Part shown: positions 35,901-43,887 of the stretch, in pieces | Layout: the number at the start of each line of letters is the position of its first letter | How positions within the stretch are numbered: the stretch's first letter is position 1 | Origin: an uncultured Bacteroides sp. | GTDB taxonomy: Bacteria > Bacteroidota > Bacteroidia > Cytophagales > Cyclobacteriaceae | Assembly: GCA_902168185.1 (NCBI GenBank) | Contig: CABHOV010000067.1 | Coordinates: 1-64,000, forward strand | Length of the DNA stretch: 64,000 bases | Direction of reading: 5' to 3' | Position numbers and translations under genes: made by a program | The notes under the pieces: generated by a model | What the model was told of the DNA's origin: nothing | Databases searched by the model: none | Seen by the model: the letters and a program-made list of their open reading frames with translations, nothing else

Positions 35901-36575
35901 ATGACCATTGAGTCATTTCTGCTTGTCTTTAAAATACAATCAACCCTATCAGCGGTGATTATTCTTTTGTCTTTTGTTCCCTTCAACAAAAGACAAATGG
36001 AGGTCAGGCTGATAGGTGTTGCTTTCTTCGTCAGTTTACTTGGCGACTTGGCCGTATACTTCTTACCCTTACGAGGGAAGGATGTAAATATACCGGGCCA
36101 TGTTTCCAGCCTTTTGATGTTTATTATTTTTTGCATTCTCTTTAATATAGCGCTCAAGAACAAGTACAGAACTATTATCTCTGGAGTCTGCATTGCTTTT
36201 TGCCTGGCCGCTATTGTAAATCATTCCTTCTTTCAGAAGAAAGACATTAACTCTTATAATCAAATTGCCAGCGCTATAATATTCATCGTCTTTTGTATTC
36301 TTTACTTCTATAGACTGCTTGTTGATTTACCTGCACAGCAACTTCATCGGGTTCCAATGTTCTGGTTTTGTACATCGATTCTCATTTTTAATGCCGGAAC
36401 ACTTTTTCTTTCTGTTTTTACTACCTATTTAGTTGAAGTTTTGCATAATGATTTCTTGTTTTACGGTACTTTTACTTTTATAATGATAATCATTCAACAA
36501 TTAGTTGCAATGATTGGATTATGGCAGGACCTTCGGAATATCAAATCGCCCTCCTCATTACCATCGGCACAGTAG
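35901..36575 (+). CDS. Seven-helix membrane protein coupled to a histidine kinase
   Basis: A 224-residue protein with about seven hydrophobic helices (roughly 5-25, 33-55, 65-85, 90-108, 118-137, 152-172, 185-207), separated by short loops, and a short polar tail. No known family recognised. It overlaps the following kinase gene by 55 bp in another frame, so translation of the two is coupled. The kinase itself has a single N-terminal helix and no sensor domain, so this protein is the likely membrane sensor of the pair (inference). Function unknown. Confidence 0.75.
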   Translation: MTIESFLLVFKIQSTLSAVIILLSFVPFNKRQMEVRLIGVAFFVSLLGDLAVYFLPLRGKDVNIPGHVSSLLMFIIFCILFNIALKNKYRTIISGVCIAFCLAAIVNHSFFQKKDINSYNQIASAIIFIVFCILYFYRLLVDLPAQQLHRVPMFWFCTSILIFNAGTLFLSVFTTYLVEVLHNDFLFYGTFTFIMIIIQQLVAMIGLWQDLRNIKSPSSLPSAQ

Positions 36576-37318
36576 GCATGCTCCTATTGGCCATTGCTAT
36601 AGTACTATTCATGGTGTTCTATCAAAAGAAGATGATTCAGGAAGAACTGAAGCGTCAGCAACTTGAATTGATCTACCAACAAAAAATGATGGAGTCTGCT
36701 CTTGAATCTCAGGAACAGGAACGAAGAAGGCTTGCCGGTGAACTTCACGATAGTATAGGAGCAATGCTATCAACAATCCGTGTCGGTATAATTACTATAG
36801 CCCGTCAGTTGCCTGATCCGGAAAGCCTGAATCAATCTAAAAAAATGCTGGACGATACAATTTCGTCTGTTCGTGCTATCAGTCGTGAATTGATGCCTTC
36901 TACATTGGAGAAATTTGGTTTCACACATGCTGTAAAAGAAGTGTGCGAACGGTTTCAGGAAACATCTCTGTTGCCTATACATTGTGTTGAAGTGGGAGAA
37001 GTTCGTAGCTTCGAAAAAAGTCGCGAACTCATGTTGTTTCGTATTGTACAAGAACTTCTTAACAACGCGATGAAACACGCGAAGGCCTCCATTATACAAG
37101 TAACACTTACAGGAAGTGATTCACTTTCAGTATGTGTGGAAGATGATGGTGTTGGGTATGATCCGGATGTTATTAAAGGATCTGTTCAAAACGGAAAAGG
37201 ACTTGGTCTTTTTAATATTGAAAACCGTGCCCGTGTTTTGGGCGCGACCGTAATTTTTGATAAAGAGCGTGTGATCGGAAGTAAAATTACTCTTGTGGTC
37301 CCTTATGAGAAAGTTTAA
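36521..37318 (+). CDS. Histidine kinase, NarL-type partner (HisKA_3)
   Basis: A 265-residue kinase: one membrane helix (about 9-32), a coiled coil rich in Gln/Glu/Arg, then the HisKA_3 dimerisation/phosphorylation region with His76 in LAGELHDSIGAML, and an HATPase_c domain (VQELLNNAMKHAK, VEDDGVGYDP, GKGLGLFNIENRARVLG). This subtype phosphorylates LuxR-type regulators. There is no extracytoplasmic sensor; the overlapping membrane-protein gene upstream probably supplies the input. It overlaps its regulator by 14 bp. Confidence 0.92.
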   Translation: MAGPSEYQIALLITIGTVGMLLLAIAIVLFMVFYQKKMIQEELKRQQLELIYQQKMMESALESQEQERRRLAGELHDSIGAMLSTIRVGIITIARQLPDPESLNQSKKMLDDTISSVRAISRELMPSTLEKFGFTHAVKEVCERFQETSLLPIHCVEVGEVRSFEKSRELMLFRIVQELLNNAMKHAKASIIQVTLTGSDSLSVCVEDDGVGYDPDVIKGSVQNGKGLGLFNIENRARVLGATVIFDKERVIGSKITLVVPYEKV

Positions 37319-37955
37319 AGTATATATAGCAGACGACCACACGCTTTTTCGCAAAGCCATGGTAAACTTATTACGTTCCTTCGATCGCGTGGAGGAAGTA
37401 AAGGATGCTGAAAATGGAAAAGATCTTTTGGCGCTCATAAAATACGATGTTCCGGATGTTGCCATCGTTGATCTTCAAATGCCAGTAATGGATGGTGCTG
37501 AAACATGTGAGCAGATTATCAAGAAGCATCCTGAGGTTAAGATCATCATTCTTACAATGCACGATAGCCACAAGTATATTTTACACATGATGGAAATGGG
37601 TGTGCATGCCTTCCTCCTCAAAAACACTGAGCCAACCGAATTAGAGAAAGCAATTTATTCTGTTGCCGAAAAAGATTTCTATCACAATGACCTTGTCGCC
37701 TCTGTACTTAGAAAAAATATAACGGAACGAAAGACGGGGCAACGCCCACATTTCAAACATGCCGAAATCACCGACCGCGAAAAGGAGATCCTTATTCTGA
37801 TTTGCAGAGAGCTCACCATCCGTGAAATCGGATACAAACTGTCGTTAAGTGAAAATACGGTTCGTAATCACAGGGTGAACATCATGGAAAAAATCGGGGT
37901 GAACAACACCGTAGGCTTGGTAAAGTACGCCTATGACGCAGGCATTGTAAGCTAA
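37305..37955 (+). CDS. LuxR/NarL-type response regulator
   Basis: A 216-residue regulator. Receiver: acidic pair Asp10-Asp11 in YIADDH, phospho-acceptor Asp56 in VDLQMPVMDG, conserved Thr/Ser and Lys (ILTMHD, LLKNT). The C-terminal DNA-binding domain has TDREKEILILICREL, IREIGYKLSLSENTVRNHR. The ATG at 37305 is used; the frame is open to a TTG at 37293 but the family starts at MRKFKVYIAD. It overlaps the kinase gene by 14 bp, and a small terminator follows at 37972-37994. Confidence 0.94.
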   Translation: MRKFKVYIADDHTLFRKAMVNLLRSFDRVEEVKDAENGKDLLALIKYDVPDVAIVDLQMPVMDGAETCEQIIKKHPEVKIIILTMHDSHKYILHMMEMGVHAFLLKNTEPTELEKAIYSVAEKDFYHNDLVASVLRKNITERKTGQRPHFKHAEITDREKEILILICRELTIREIGYKLSLSENTVRNHRVNIMEKIGVNNTVGLVKYAYDAGIVS

Positions 37956-37971
37956 ATTCTAAAAACCGGGC

Positions 37972-37994
37972 ATAGTATAATTGTACTATTTTTA
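37972..37994 (+). terminator. Terminator of the kinase/regulator operon
   Basis: Short stem ATAGTA / TACTAT around TAATTG, then TTTTTAT and a further T run near 38000. It is weak but sits 17 bp after the regulator stop. Confidence 0.5.
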
Positions 37995-38182
37995 TAGTAG
38001 TTTTTTACCCCCAGCGCAATTGTTGTCATCCATTATAGCCTTCACTTTCAGCGTTTTCAGTCCGTTTTGTTTAAACACATAAAAACTCACTCATCCGTTC
38101 TTTCAAATTGAAGTGCGCCTAAATGCCGAACTTTCTCGAAAGGTTCAAGAAATTAATGTTTAACACGGCGATATTTCAAGTA

Positions 38183-38596
38183 ATGAAGATACTTGTGGTT
38201 CACAGGCAGAAAGACACCGTTGTACAAATTAAGTCAGTGCTCAGCGGGTGTAATCCCGTTGTGCTTCACACCGAATCTGGTTTGGATGGGCTCCTAACCT
38301 CGCGAATCGAACATTTCGATCTGATAATCTGCGGCACTGACCTGCCTGTGGTCACAGGCTTCGAACTTGTACGCTCAATACGTACACATTCTGTAAACCG
38401 CCACACGCCCGTTATATTTTTAGCTGATGAAGTGGATGAAAAAACACTCCATCTTGGAAACGCCCTCGGTGTTGCCGCTATGCTGGTATCCAAAGACGTT
38501 GACAATCGGTTAGCTGAGATTGTTCAAGAGAACGTGAAGCCAGAAGCTGACAAAGATTGGGACGACCTTCTTTCAAACACACGATTCAATAATTAA
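38183..38596 (+). CDS. Degenerate receiver-domain protein lacking the phospho-acceptor Asp
   Basis: A 137-residue single-domain receiver-like protein. The start MKILVVHRQKD aligns with response regulators, but the acidic pair is replaced by H-R-Q (7-9). In FDLIICGTDLPVVTGFELV the phospho-acceptor Asp is replaced by Gly51; the following Pro and Gly and the late Lys104 (LVSKDVD) are kept. It cannot be phosphorylated in the usual way and so may signal by binding or have become structural. An ATG at 38123 would add 20 residues; I prefer 38183. It follows the kinase/regulator operon but after a terminator. Confidence 0.75.
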   Translation: MKILVVHRQKDTVVQIKSVLSGCNPVVLHTESGLDGLLTSRIEHFDLIICGTDLPVVTGFELVRSIRTHSVNRHTPVIFLADEVDEKTLHLGNALGVAAMLVSKDVDNRLAEIVQENVKPEADKDWDDLLSNTRFNN

Positions 38597-38618
38597 TGCG
38601 ACTTGTCGTATTAATTAT
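38589..38618 (+). repeat. Inverted repeat at the 3' end of the degenerate receiver gene
   Basis: Arms ATAATTAATGCGAC and GTCGTATTAATTAT pair over 14 positions (one G-T) with almost no loop, overlapping the stop codon. No T run follows. It could end or protect the transcript. Confidence 0.55.
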
Positions 38619-38891
38619 CTACCCACGATTTATAGCGTGCTTACGATAAAGACCCCCTCTGTTTAACATTCAAAAAATTCCCCCGCACGCGGAATAGTTG
38701 TCACTTTAATCTGCGAATGTTTTTATCTCTCTCGCACCGGGCATTGGCGCCCGGAGTGAGAGAAGAGGGCATTGCGCTTCATCTGTAGTTACCAGTCGTT
38801 TATATACTCTTCGTATATCCTTCATGTGAAGGAGACAACCACATTTACCTTCTTACTGTTTAATGAAGGGTAAACCCTAATTATTTAAACT
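38597..38891. other. 295-bp non-coding region with a GC-rich hairpin
   Basis: No open frame. At 38728-38763 the arms TCTCTCGCACCGGGC and GCCCGGAGTGAGAGA pair at 13 of 15 positions around ATTGGC, a strong hairpin without a T run on either strand. A short stretch ending in ATTATTTAAACT leads into the next gene. It could be a small RNA or leader; no known family recognised. Confidence 0.5.
38728..38763. repeat. GC-rich inverted repeat in the intergenic region
   Basis: Perfect core CCGGGC / GCCCGG extended by TCTCTC / GAGAGA with two mismatches. It is far more GC-rich than the surrounding DNA. Confidence 0.6.
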
Positions 38892-39329
38892 ATGATGATG
38901 CGTAATCTTCTTTCTTGTATTCTAATACTTTTTCAATTTTCCGTGATGGCACAAACTTCCGATGAAGCTTCCATCAAACAGGTTGTCACATCAGCCTATA
39001 TAGATGGACTCCAAAATGGAGGAAGTACAGAAGCTATACGAAAGGGATTTCATCCAACATTTACAATGCTGCGTTTTGTTGATAATGATGTGAAGCCATA
39101 TCCCATAGAAGAATGGATTGCTGCGATTGAAAAAAGAAAAAGTGAAAATGCAGCACCAGCACCAAAGGCTGAAGGAAAATTCATTACGGTTGATATTACC
39201 GGTACTGCTGCCACTGTTAAACTTGATCTATATAGAGACGGTAAGAAGACCTTTACGGATTACCTGGTGCTCTATAAATTTACCGAAGGCTGGCGCATTG
39301 TGAGCAAAACATATTATCGGCATCCATAG
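38892..39329 (+). CDS. Exported NTF2-like protein (lumazine-binding-like)
   Basis: A 145-residue protein with a signal peptide ending FSVMAQ (about 1-20). The rest fits the SnoaL/NTF2-like or putative lumazine-binding group: SIKQVVTSAYIDGLQNGG, IRKGFHPTFTMLRF, YPIEEWIAAIEKRK and a final KTFTDYLVLYKFTEGW strand. The ligand is unknown. Three consecutive ATG codons open the gene; the first is used. Single gene. Confidence 0.8.
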   Translation: MMMRNLLSCILILFQFSVMAQTSDEASIKQVVTSAYIDGLQNGGSTEAIRKGFHPTFTMLRFVDNDVKPYPIEEWIAAIEKRKSENAAPAPKAEGKFITVDITGTAATVKLDLYRDGKKTFTDYLVLYKFTEGWRIVSKTYYRHP

Positions 39330-39414
39330 CATAACGAGTTGATTCTATATCCTGCATCCAAAGGATAGACAATTAAACTTTGGATGTAGTATATACGATG
39401 CTGTAGATTTGAGG

Positions 39415-40641
39415 ATGAATGATTTTGACCTGATTGTAATCGGAGGAGGGGCTGCAGGATTTTATGGAGCAATCCAATCGGCTGAATTACAGCCCGGCCT
39501 GAAGATTCTTATCCTTGAAAAATCAAACAAGCTTCTCTCCAAAGTCAGAGTATCCGGTGGCGGCAGGTGTAACGTAACACAAAATTGCTTTGATGCTATT
39601 CCGCTTTCGCGCCACTACCCCCGCGGAGAAAAATCATTGAAAGCTTTATTCAAAAATTACCAGGCTAAAGATGTTGTTGACTGGTTCGAGTCAAAACACG
39701 TTTCACTTAAAGCTGAAGAAGACGGAAGAATGTTTCCGATAACCGATAGCTCACAAACTATCATCGATTGTTTTTTGAACGAGGCCCTACGTCATAAAAT
39801 AAAGATAGAGCTTGAGTCAGGCGTATCGGTCATCCGACAAAACGGTGATTTGCTAGAAGTATACTGTCAGGACGACAAAGTATATAAAACCAAAAAAGTT
39901 TTAGTGGCAACCGGTGGAAATCCTAATCCACAATTTTATCAATGGTTAAAAGACCTTGGCCATAACATCGTTCCTCCTATACCTTCTTTGTTTACTTTTA
40001 ATGACTCCCAAAAGCATTTCAAAGAATTGATGGGTATAGCTGTTCCGAATGCAGAAGTACGAATCGCTACTACTAAGTTTTCACAAACCGGGCCTGTGTT
40101 AATAACGCACTGGGGATTAAGCGGGCCTGCTGTTATAAAGTTATCGGCATGGGCGGCAGAGTATCTTCATCAAATCAACTATCAATTTACTGCGCTCGTA
40201 AGCTGGATCGGTCCTGTAAAGGAAGACGACCTGCGCGGAACGTTGAGAGACTATAAAGCGGAGCACGGCAAACAAAAAGTATATACCAATCCGCTATTCG
40301 ATTTACCTCAACGCCTTTGGCAATTGCTTTGCACGTTGGCAGAAATTGAAGAGCAAAAAATATGGGCAGAGCTTCCTCAAAAAAATATTAATAAACTCCT
40401 GGAGGGCCTGATAAGATCTCCGTTTCAGATAAAAGGAAAAACAACTTTTAAGGAGGAGTTTGTTACCTGTGGTGGAGTTGACCTCGCAGAAATTGATGTG
40501 CAGACTATGGAGAGTAAAAAAATAAAAAACCTCTTCTTTGCAGGAGAGGTTTTAAATATAGATGGTGAGACCGGTGGCTATAATTTTCAGGCAGCATGGA
40601 CAACATCTTATACTGCTGCAAAAAAAATATCAGATCGCTAG
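39415..40641 (+). CDS. YhiN/HI0933-family flavoprotein
   Basis: A 408-residue FAD-binding protein of the HI0933 family. The dinucleotide fold starts at once: LIVIGGGAAGFYGAI. The family-specific RVSGGGRCNVTQN follows and EDGRMFPITDSSQTI is typical; the end has FAGEVLNIDGETGGYNFQ. Members are flavin-dependent and of uncertain reaction; some act on tRNA or bacterial metabolites. The start ATG at 39415 is chosen over a TTG at 39409. It converges with the thioredoxin-fold gene at 40661. Confidence 0.92.
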   Translation: MNDFDLIVIGGGAAGFYGAIQSAELQPGLKILILEKSNKLLSKVRVSGGGRCNVTQNCFDAIPLSRHYPRGEKSLKALFKNYQAKDVVDWFESKHVSLKAEEDGRMFPITDSSQTIIDCFLNEALRHKIKIELESGVSVIRQNGDLLEVYCQDDKVYKTKKVLVATGGNPNPQFYQWLKDLGHNIVPPIPSLFTFNDSQKHFKELMGIAVPNAEVRIATTKFSQTGPVLITHWGLSGPAVIKLSAWAAEYLHQINYQFTALVSWIGPVKEDDLRGTLRDYKAEHGKQKVYTNPLFDLPQRLWQLLCTLAEIEEQKIWAELPQKNINKLLEGLIRSPFQIKGKTTFKEEFVTCGGVDLAEIDVQTMESKKIKNLFFAGEVLNIDGETGGYNFQAAWTTSYTAAKKISDR

Positions 40642-40660
40642 TCTCTCCATTATATACGCA

Positions 40661-41272
40661 CTATACATTTTTCCATTTGATACCGCATCCAATTGCTTTT
40701 GTCTTGGAAGTTGGCACAGACTTACCTGCCAGCAATGCATCAACAGCTTGCTCTACATACTTCTTATCAGCTGATGCTTCATCGCGTGTGTTATTGTCGA
40801 TAGCACCTATATATGCCACTTTAAAATCTTTTCCGTCACGTTGTAAAACAAAAACATGTGGAGTATTGGAAGCACCAAACGCTTTCGCCACTTGCTGCGT
40901 TTCATCTACCAGGTAAGGGAAGTCATAATTTTTTCTTTTCGCTACAGCCACCATCTCTTCAAAAGAATCGCCAGGCGAAATCTCCGGGCTGTTTGCATTG
41001 ATTGCAATCAACGGAAAACCTTTGGGAGCATAATTTTTACTTAACGCTTGGATGCGGTCGTTGTAAGCTTTTGAATACGGGCATGTGTTGCAATCGAATA
41101 TAACGATCACCCCTTTAGACGATATATAGTCTGATAGAGCAACTTGCTTTCCGTCTACATTTTTCAATTTAAATTCAGCAACCGTATCTCCTACTTCATA
41201 TTTAGGAGTTCGACCAGCGAACAATAACACCAGCGACAACGCTAGTAGTACAGTTAATTTTGTTTGTTTCAT
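40661..41272 (-). CDS. Exported thioredoxin-fold protein (peroxiredoxin-like)
   Basis: A 203-residue protein with an N-terminal signal or anchor (about 1-20) and a thioredoxin fold: GDTVAEFKLKNVDGKQVAL, active site CNTCPYSK (a CxxC) and the cis-Pro region ASNTPHVFVL. It resembles AhpC/TSA- or redoxin-type proteins found in the envelope. It follows another thioredoxin-fold gene by 38 bp. DsbD at 13.2 kb could keep both reduced, which is inference. Confidence 0.85.
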   Translation of the reverse strand: MKQTKLTVLLALSLVLLFAGRTPKYEVGDTVAEFKLKNVDGKQVALSDYISSKGVIVIFDCNTCPYSKAYNDRIQALSKNYAPKGFPLIAINANSPEISPGDSFEEMVAVAKRKNYDFPYLVDETQQVAKAFGASNTPHVFVLQRDGKDFKVAYIGAIDNNTRDEASADKKYVEQAVDALLAGKSVPTSKTKAIGCGIKWKNV

Positions 41273-41310
41273 AAGTCAGTTCAGAGTTAATCGTTTTAAG
41301 ATAAAAGTAT

Positions 41311-41781
41311 TTATTCAACTTCTGCCAGAAACTTTTGAAGTTCTCCTTCTTGCAATTCGCGTTCAACAAATTTTCGCTTACCATTTTTCGGATTGATCAC
41401 CAGTGTTGCCGGAATTGCTCCACCCCAGCTTTCATCTACTTTATCAATCCACGCATTGTAATCTATTTCGTCCAGCAATAAAACTTTGCTTTCTATATTC
41501 TTCTTTGCGACGAATGCATCTACCTTTTTAACCTTATCGGCAAAATCAAGGTTGATCAACGTCACCTGTATATTCGATTTTTTCTCAGCATTTAATTTTT
41601 CAAAAAGAGGAAGCTCCTTCACACACGGTGCACACCACGTTGCCCAAAAATTGATCACTTGAATTTTATCAGACTTTGAATTCATCAACTCCTCAAGCCG
41701 ATCAAATTTGACAACCGCAGTCTGAGCTGTTACATATTGAAAAGAAAAAAATATAAAAATTATTGCTCCCGTTTTTTTCAT
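41311..41781 (-). CDS. TlpA-like thioredoxin protein
   Basis: A 156-residue exported thioredoxin: signal about 1-19 ending VTAQ, then INFWATWCAPCVKELPLF with a CxxC of the TlpA/ResA type, and a cis-Pro region around GGAIPATLVI. It probably works as an envelope reductase. First gene of a two-gene unit with the redoxin-like protein; the spacer upstream contains DnaA-box-like sequences. Confidence 0.88.
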   Translation of the reverse strand: MKKTGAIIFIFFSFQYVTAQTAVVKFDRLEELMNSKSDKIQVINFWATWCAPCVKELPLFEKLNAEKKSNIQVTLINLDFADKVKKVDAFVAKKNIESKVLLLDEIDYNAWIDKVDESWGGAIPATLVINPKNGKRKFVERELQEGELQKFLAEVE

Positions 41782-42137
41782 ATTTATAGATAACGTCTCC
41801 TCTATTTATCTGTTCTATTTTTATTTATGAATTGTGAATAAACTCGGCGAGTGGAAGGAAAAAACTGATGAAGAAAACCTTAAAATTCAGGTAGTTAGAT
41901 TATGTAAGATAATTGCTCAAAAGTAATCCACAAAACAAAGTACTTATCCACATTAACTAATTATTATCGCTTAAGTTACATTCAGTCAATTTGTTACAGT
42001 GAATTTTTTAAATCAATTCTTTGTGGACAACTTATATGCCCTTCTGCAATCAGAAGATTCGGAGCATTTGAAGGTAATGTTTTAAATAATAAATGGTATA
42101 GGGAAAGTGAACCGAAATAATTTATTTTTCTACCACT
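41782..42137. other. Divergent AT-rich spacer with DnaA-box-like sequences
   Basis: 356 bp without a gene, between a minus-strand gene ending leftward and a plus-strand gene. Two exact TTATNCACA boxes occur: 41833-41841 (minus, TTATTCACA) and 41944-41952 (plus, TTATCCACA). Two near matches follow: 41924-41932 (TAATCCACA) and 42022-42030 (minus, TTGTCCACA). The DNA around them is AT-rich. It could be a replication origin or a DnaA-regulated promoter region; neither is proved. Confidence 0.45.
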
Positions 42138-43082
42138 ATGATCAAGTATAAACGCATTCAAAAACTTTTCAATATCGAAATTCCAATTGTGCAAGCAGGC
42201 ATGGTTTGGTGCAGCGGATGGCACCTGGCTTCTGCTGTTAGTAATGCAGGTGGACTTGGTTTAATTGGTGCAGGATCGATGTACCCGGAAGTTTTACGTG
42301 AGCATATTTCAAAATGTAAAGCTGCCACCGATAAACCTTTCGGTGTGAACATTCCACTACTCTATCCGGAGATTGATTTGTTGATGAAAATTATTCTTGA
42401 AGAAAATGTAAAAATAGTTTTTACCTCCGCAGGTAATCCTGCTATATGGACTGGCTTTTTAAAAGATAAAGGCGTGACCGTTGTTCATGTAGTATCGAGT
42501 GTGAAGTTTGCACGAAAGGCTGAGCAAGCGGGTGCAGATGCTATTGTTGCAGAAGGCTTTGAAGCGGGTGGTCACAATGGACGCGAAGAAACTACTACCC
42601 TTGTTCTTATTCCTATAGTTCGTGATGCTATATCTGTCCCTTTACTAGCCGCAGGTGGTATAGCAAGCGGACGAGCAATGGCAGCATGTGAAGCCTTGGG
42701 TGCCGATGGTGTACAGGTGGGAAGTCGCTTTGCGGCAAGTATAGAATCTTCCGCACATGAAAATTTTAAAAATAAAATAGCAAATACTAGCGAAGGAGAA
42801 ACAGCACTCACGTTGAAACAACTCACACCTGTGCGCTTACTGAAAAATAAATTTTATCAACAAGTGCAGGAAGCAGAGTTGCGTGGTGCCAGTAAAGATG
42901 AACTTGAAAATCTGTTGGGTACACGAAGAGCCAAGCGAGGTATGTTTGAAGGCAACCTGGAAGAAGGTGAGCTTGAGATTGGACAAGTGGCCGCTGGTAT
43001 AAAAAAAATTCAGCCTGCAGAAGAAATCCTGAATGAAATGTGGGAGGAGTATAAAATTGTTAAACAGTCGCTTTGTATATGA
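42138..43082 (+). CDS. Nitronate monooxygenase / FabK-type flavoprotein
   Basis: A 314-residue FMN TIM-barrel enzyme. Key parts: PIVQAGMVWCSGWHLASAVS, KPFGVNIPLLYP, the FMN-site EGFEAGGHNGREE with the active-site His, and LLAAGGIASGRAM, LGADGVQVGSRFAAS. The family includes nitronate monooxygenase and the enoyl-ACP reductase FabK, which share this pattern, so the substrate cannot be decided here. It overlaps the next gene by 4 bp. Confidence 0.85.
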   Translation: MIKYKRIQKLFNIEIPIVQAGMVWCSGWHLASAVSNAGGLGLIGAGSMYPEVLREHISKCKAATDKPFGVNIPLLYPEIDLLMKIILEENVKIVFTSAGNPAIWTGFLKDKGVTVVHVVSSVKFARKAEQAGADAIVAEGFEAGGHNGREETTTLVLIPIVRDAISVPLLAAGGIASGRAMAACEALGADGVQVGSRFAASIESSAHENFKNKIANTSEGETALTLKQLTPVRLLKNKFYQQVQEAELRGASKDELENLLGTRRAKRGMFEGNLEEGELEIGQVAAGIKKIQPAEEILNEMWEEYKIVKQSLCI

Positions 43083-43471
43083 AGGTTAGTAAGATCAAAG
43101 AAACTTGTCTTTATTTTCATGATCTGGAGGAGGCCAAAAAATTTTATGGTGAAATCCTGAAGCTTCCTGTTATAAGTTATGTTGAAGGCAAACATATTTT
43201 TTTCAGAGCGGGTAGTTCTGTTTTGCTTTGCTTCAATCCTGAAGACTCCAAAAATAAAACGAGCCCACCAGCACATTATGGAAACGGAAAACTTCATTTC
43301 GCTTTCGAAGTTCCAGATGAAGAGTATATATCTACCAAAGAAGAAATTAAAGCGAAAGGTATATCGATCACCTCAGAGGTAATCTGGAAAAGTGGGAAGG
43401 AATCCTTTTATTTTGAAGATCCACAGGGCAATGTTTTAGAAGTTGTCCCTGATAAAGGAATTTGGGATTAA
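43079..43471 (+). CDS. VOC-family (glyoxalase-like) protein
   Basis: A 130-residue protein of the vicinal-oxygen-chelate superfamily: CLYFHDLEEAKKFYGEILKL in the first half, KLHFAFEVPDEEYI, and FEDPQGNVLEVV with the metal Glu in the second. The reaction is unknown. The ATG at 43079 overlaps the previous stop as ATGA, a coupled start; a TTG at 43073 is not needed. Confidence 0.85.
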   Translation: MKVSKIKETCLYFHDLEEAKKFYGEILKLPVISYVEGKHIFFRAGSSVLLCFNPEDSKNKTSPPAHYGNGKLHFAFEVPDEEYISTKEEIKAKGISITSEVIWKSGKESFYFEDPQGNVLEVVPDKGIWD

Positions 43472-43481
43472 TCGGGAAAGA

Positions 43482-43745
43482 TCAACCATCTACAAGAGCG
43501 GAAGTATCTTTTTCTGTTTCGAAAACTCTTGTCTGCAGGGGTTTGTCTCCCTGGCGGTATACATTCTCATACCAAAAGTCATAATCCTTATATTGTAAGC
43601 AATTGCCAACAATCTTCCCATCAATAAGAATCTTTATATAAAGTCTCTTACTTATGGTTTGTGAAATAATAGTCTGCTGTTCAGCAGGCAACTGGCTCAC
43701 CAACACATATTCAATTCCCTTGTAGATTTTAATCTCAGCCTTCAT
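43482..43745 (-). CDS. Small hypothetical protein (87 residues)
   Basis: An 87-residue soluble protein with a basic N-terminal part (MKAEIKIYKGIEYVLVSQL) and a Tyr-rich second half (CLQYKDYDFWYENVYRQG). No domain recognised. It lies between a plus-strand VOC gene and recG on the opposite strand, and the protein-like composition favours a real gene. Confidence 0.5.
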   Translation of the reverse strand: MKAEIKIYKGIEYVLVSQLPAEQQTIISQTISKRLYIKILIDGKIVGNCLQYKDYDFWYENVYRQGDKPLQTRVFETEKDTSALVDG

Positions 43746-43887
43746 ACGTTATACAACTTTACTTTATGGTACCGCAATTTATTTAGTAACCGCTTTTTTT
43801 GACACTTCTCTTCAACACATGAAATAAATTTCACTTATCTGCAATACGTTCTTATTTTGAAACTTTGTTATGAAATCAATTTGACGG

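Noticed and set aside
39404-39411. TAGATTTG resembling a -7 promoter element before the YhiN-like gene
   Set aside because: It ends only 3 bp before the ATG, so transcription would start inside the gene; coincidence is more likely than a leaderless start.
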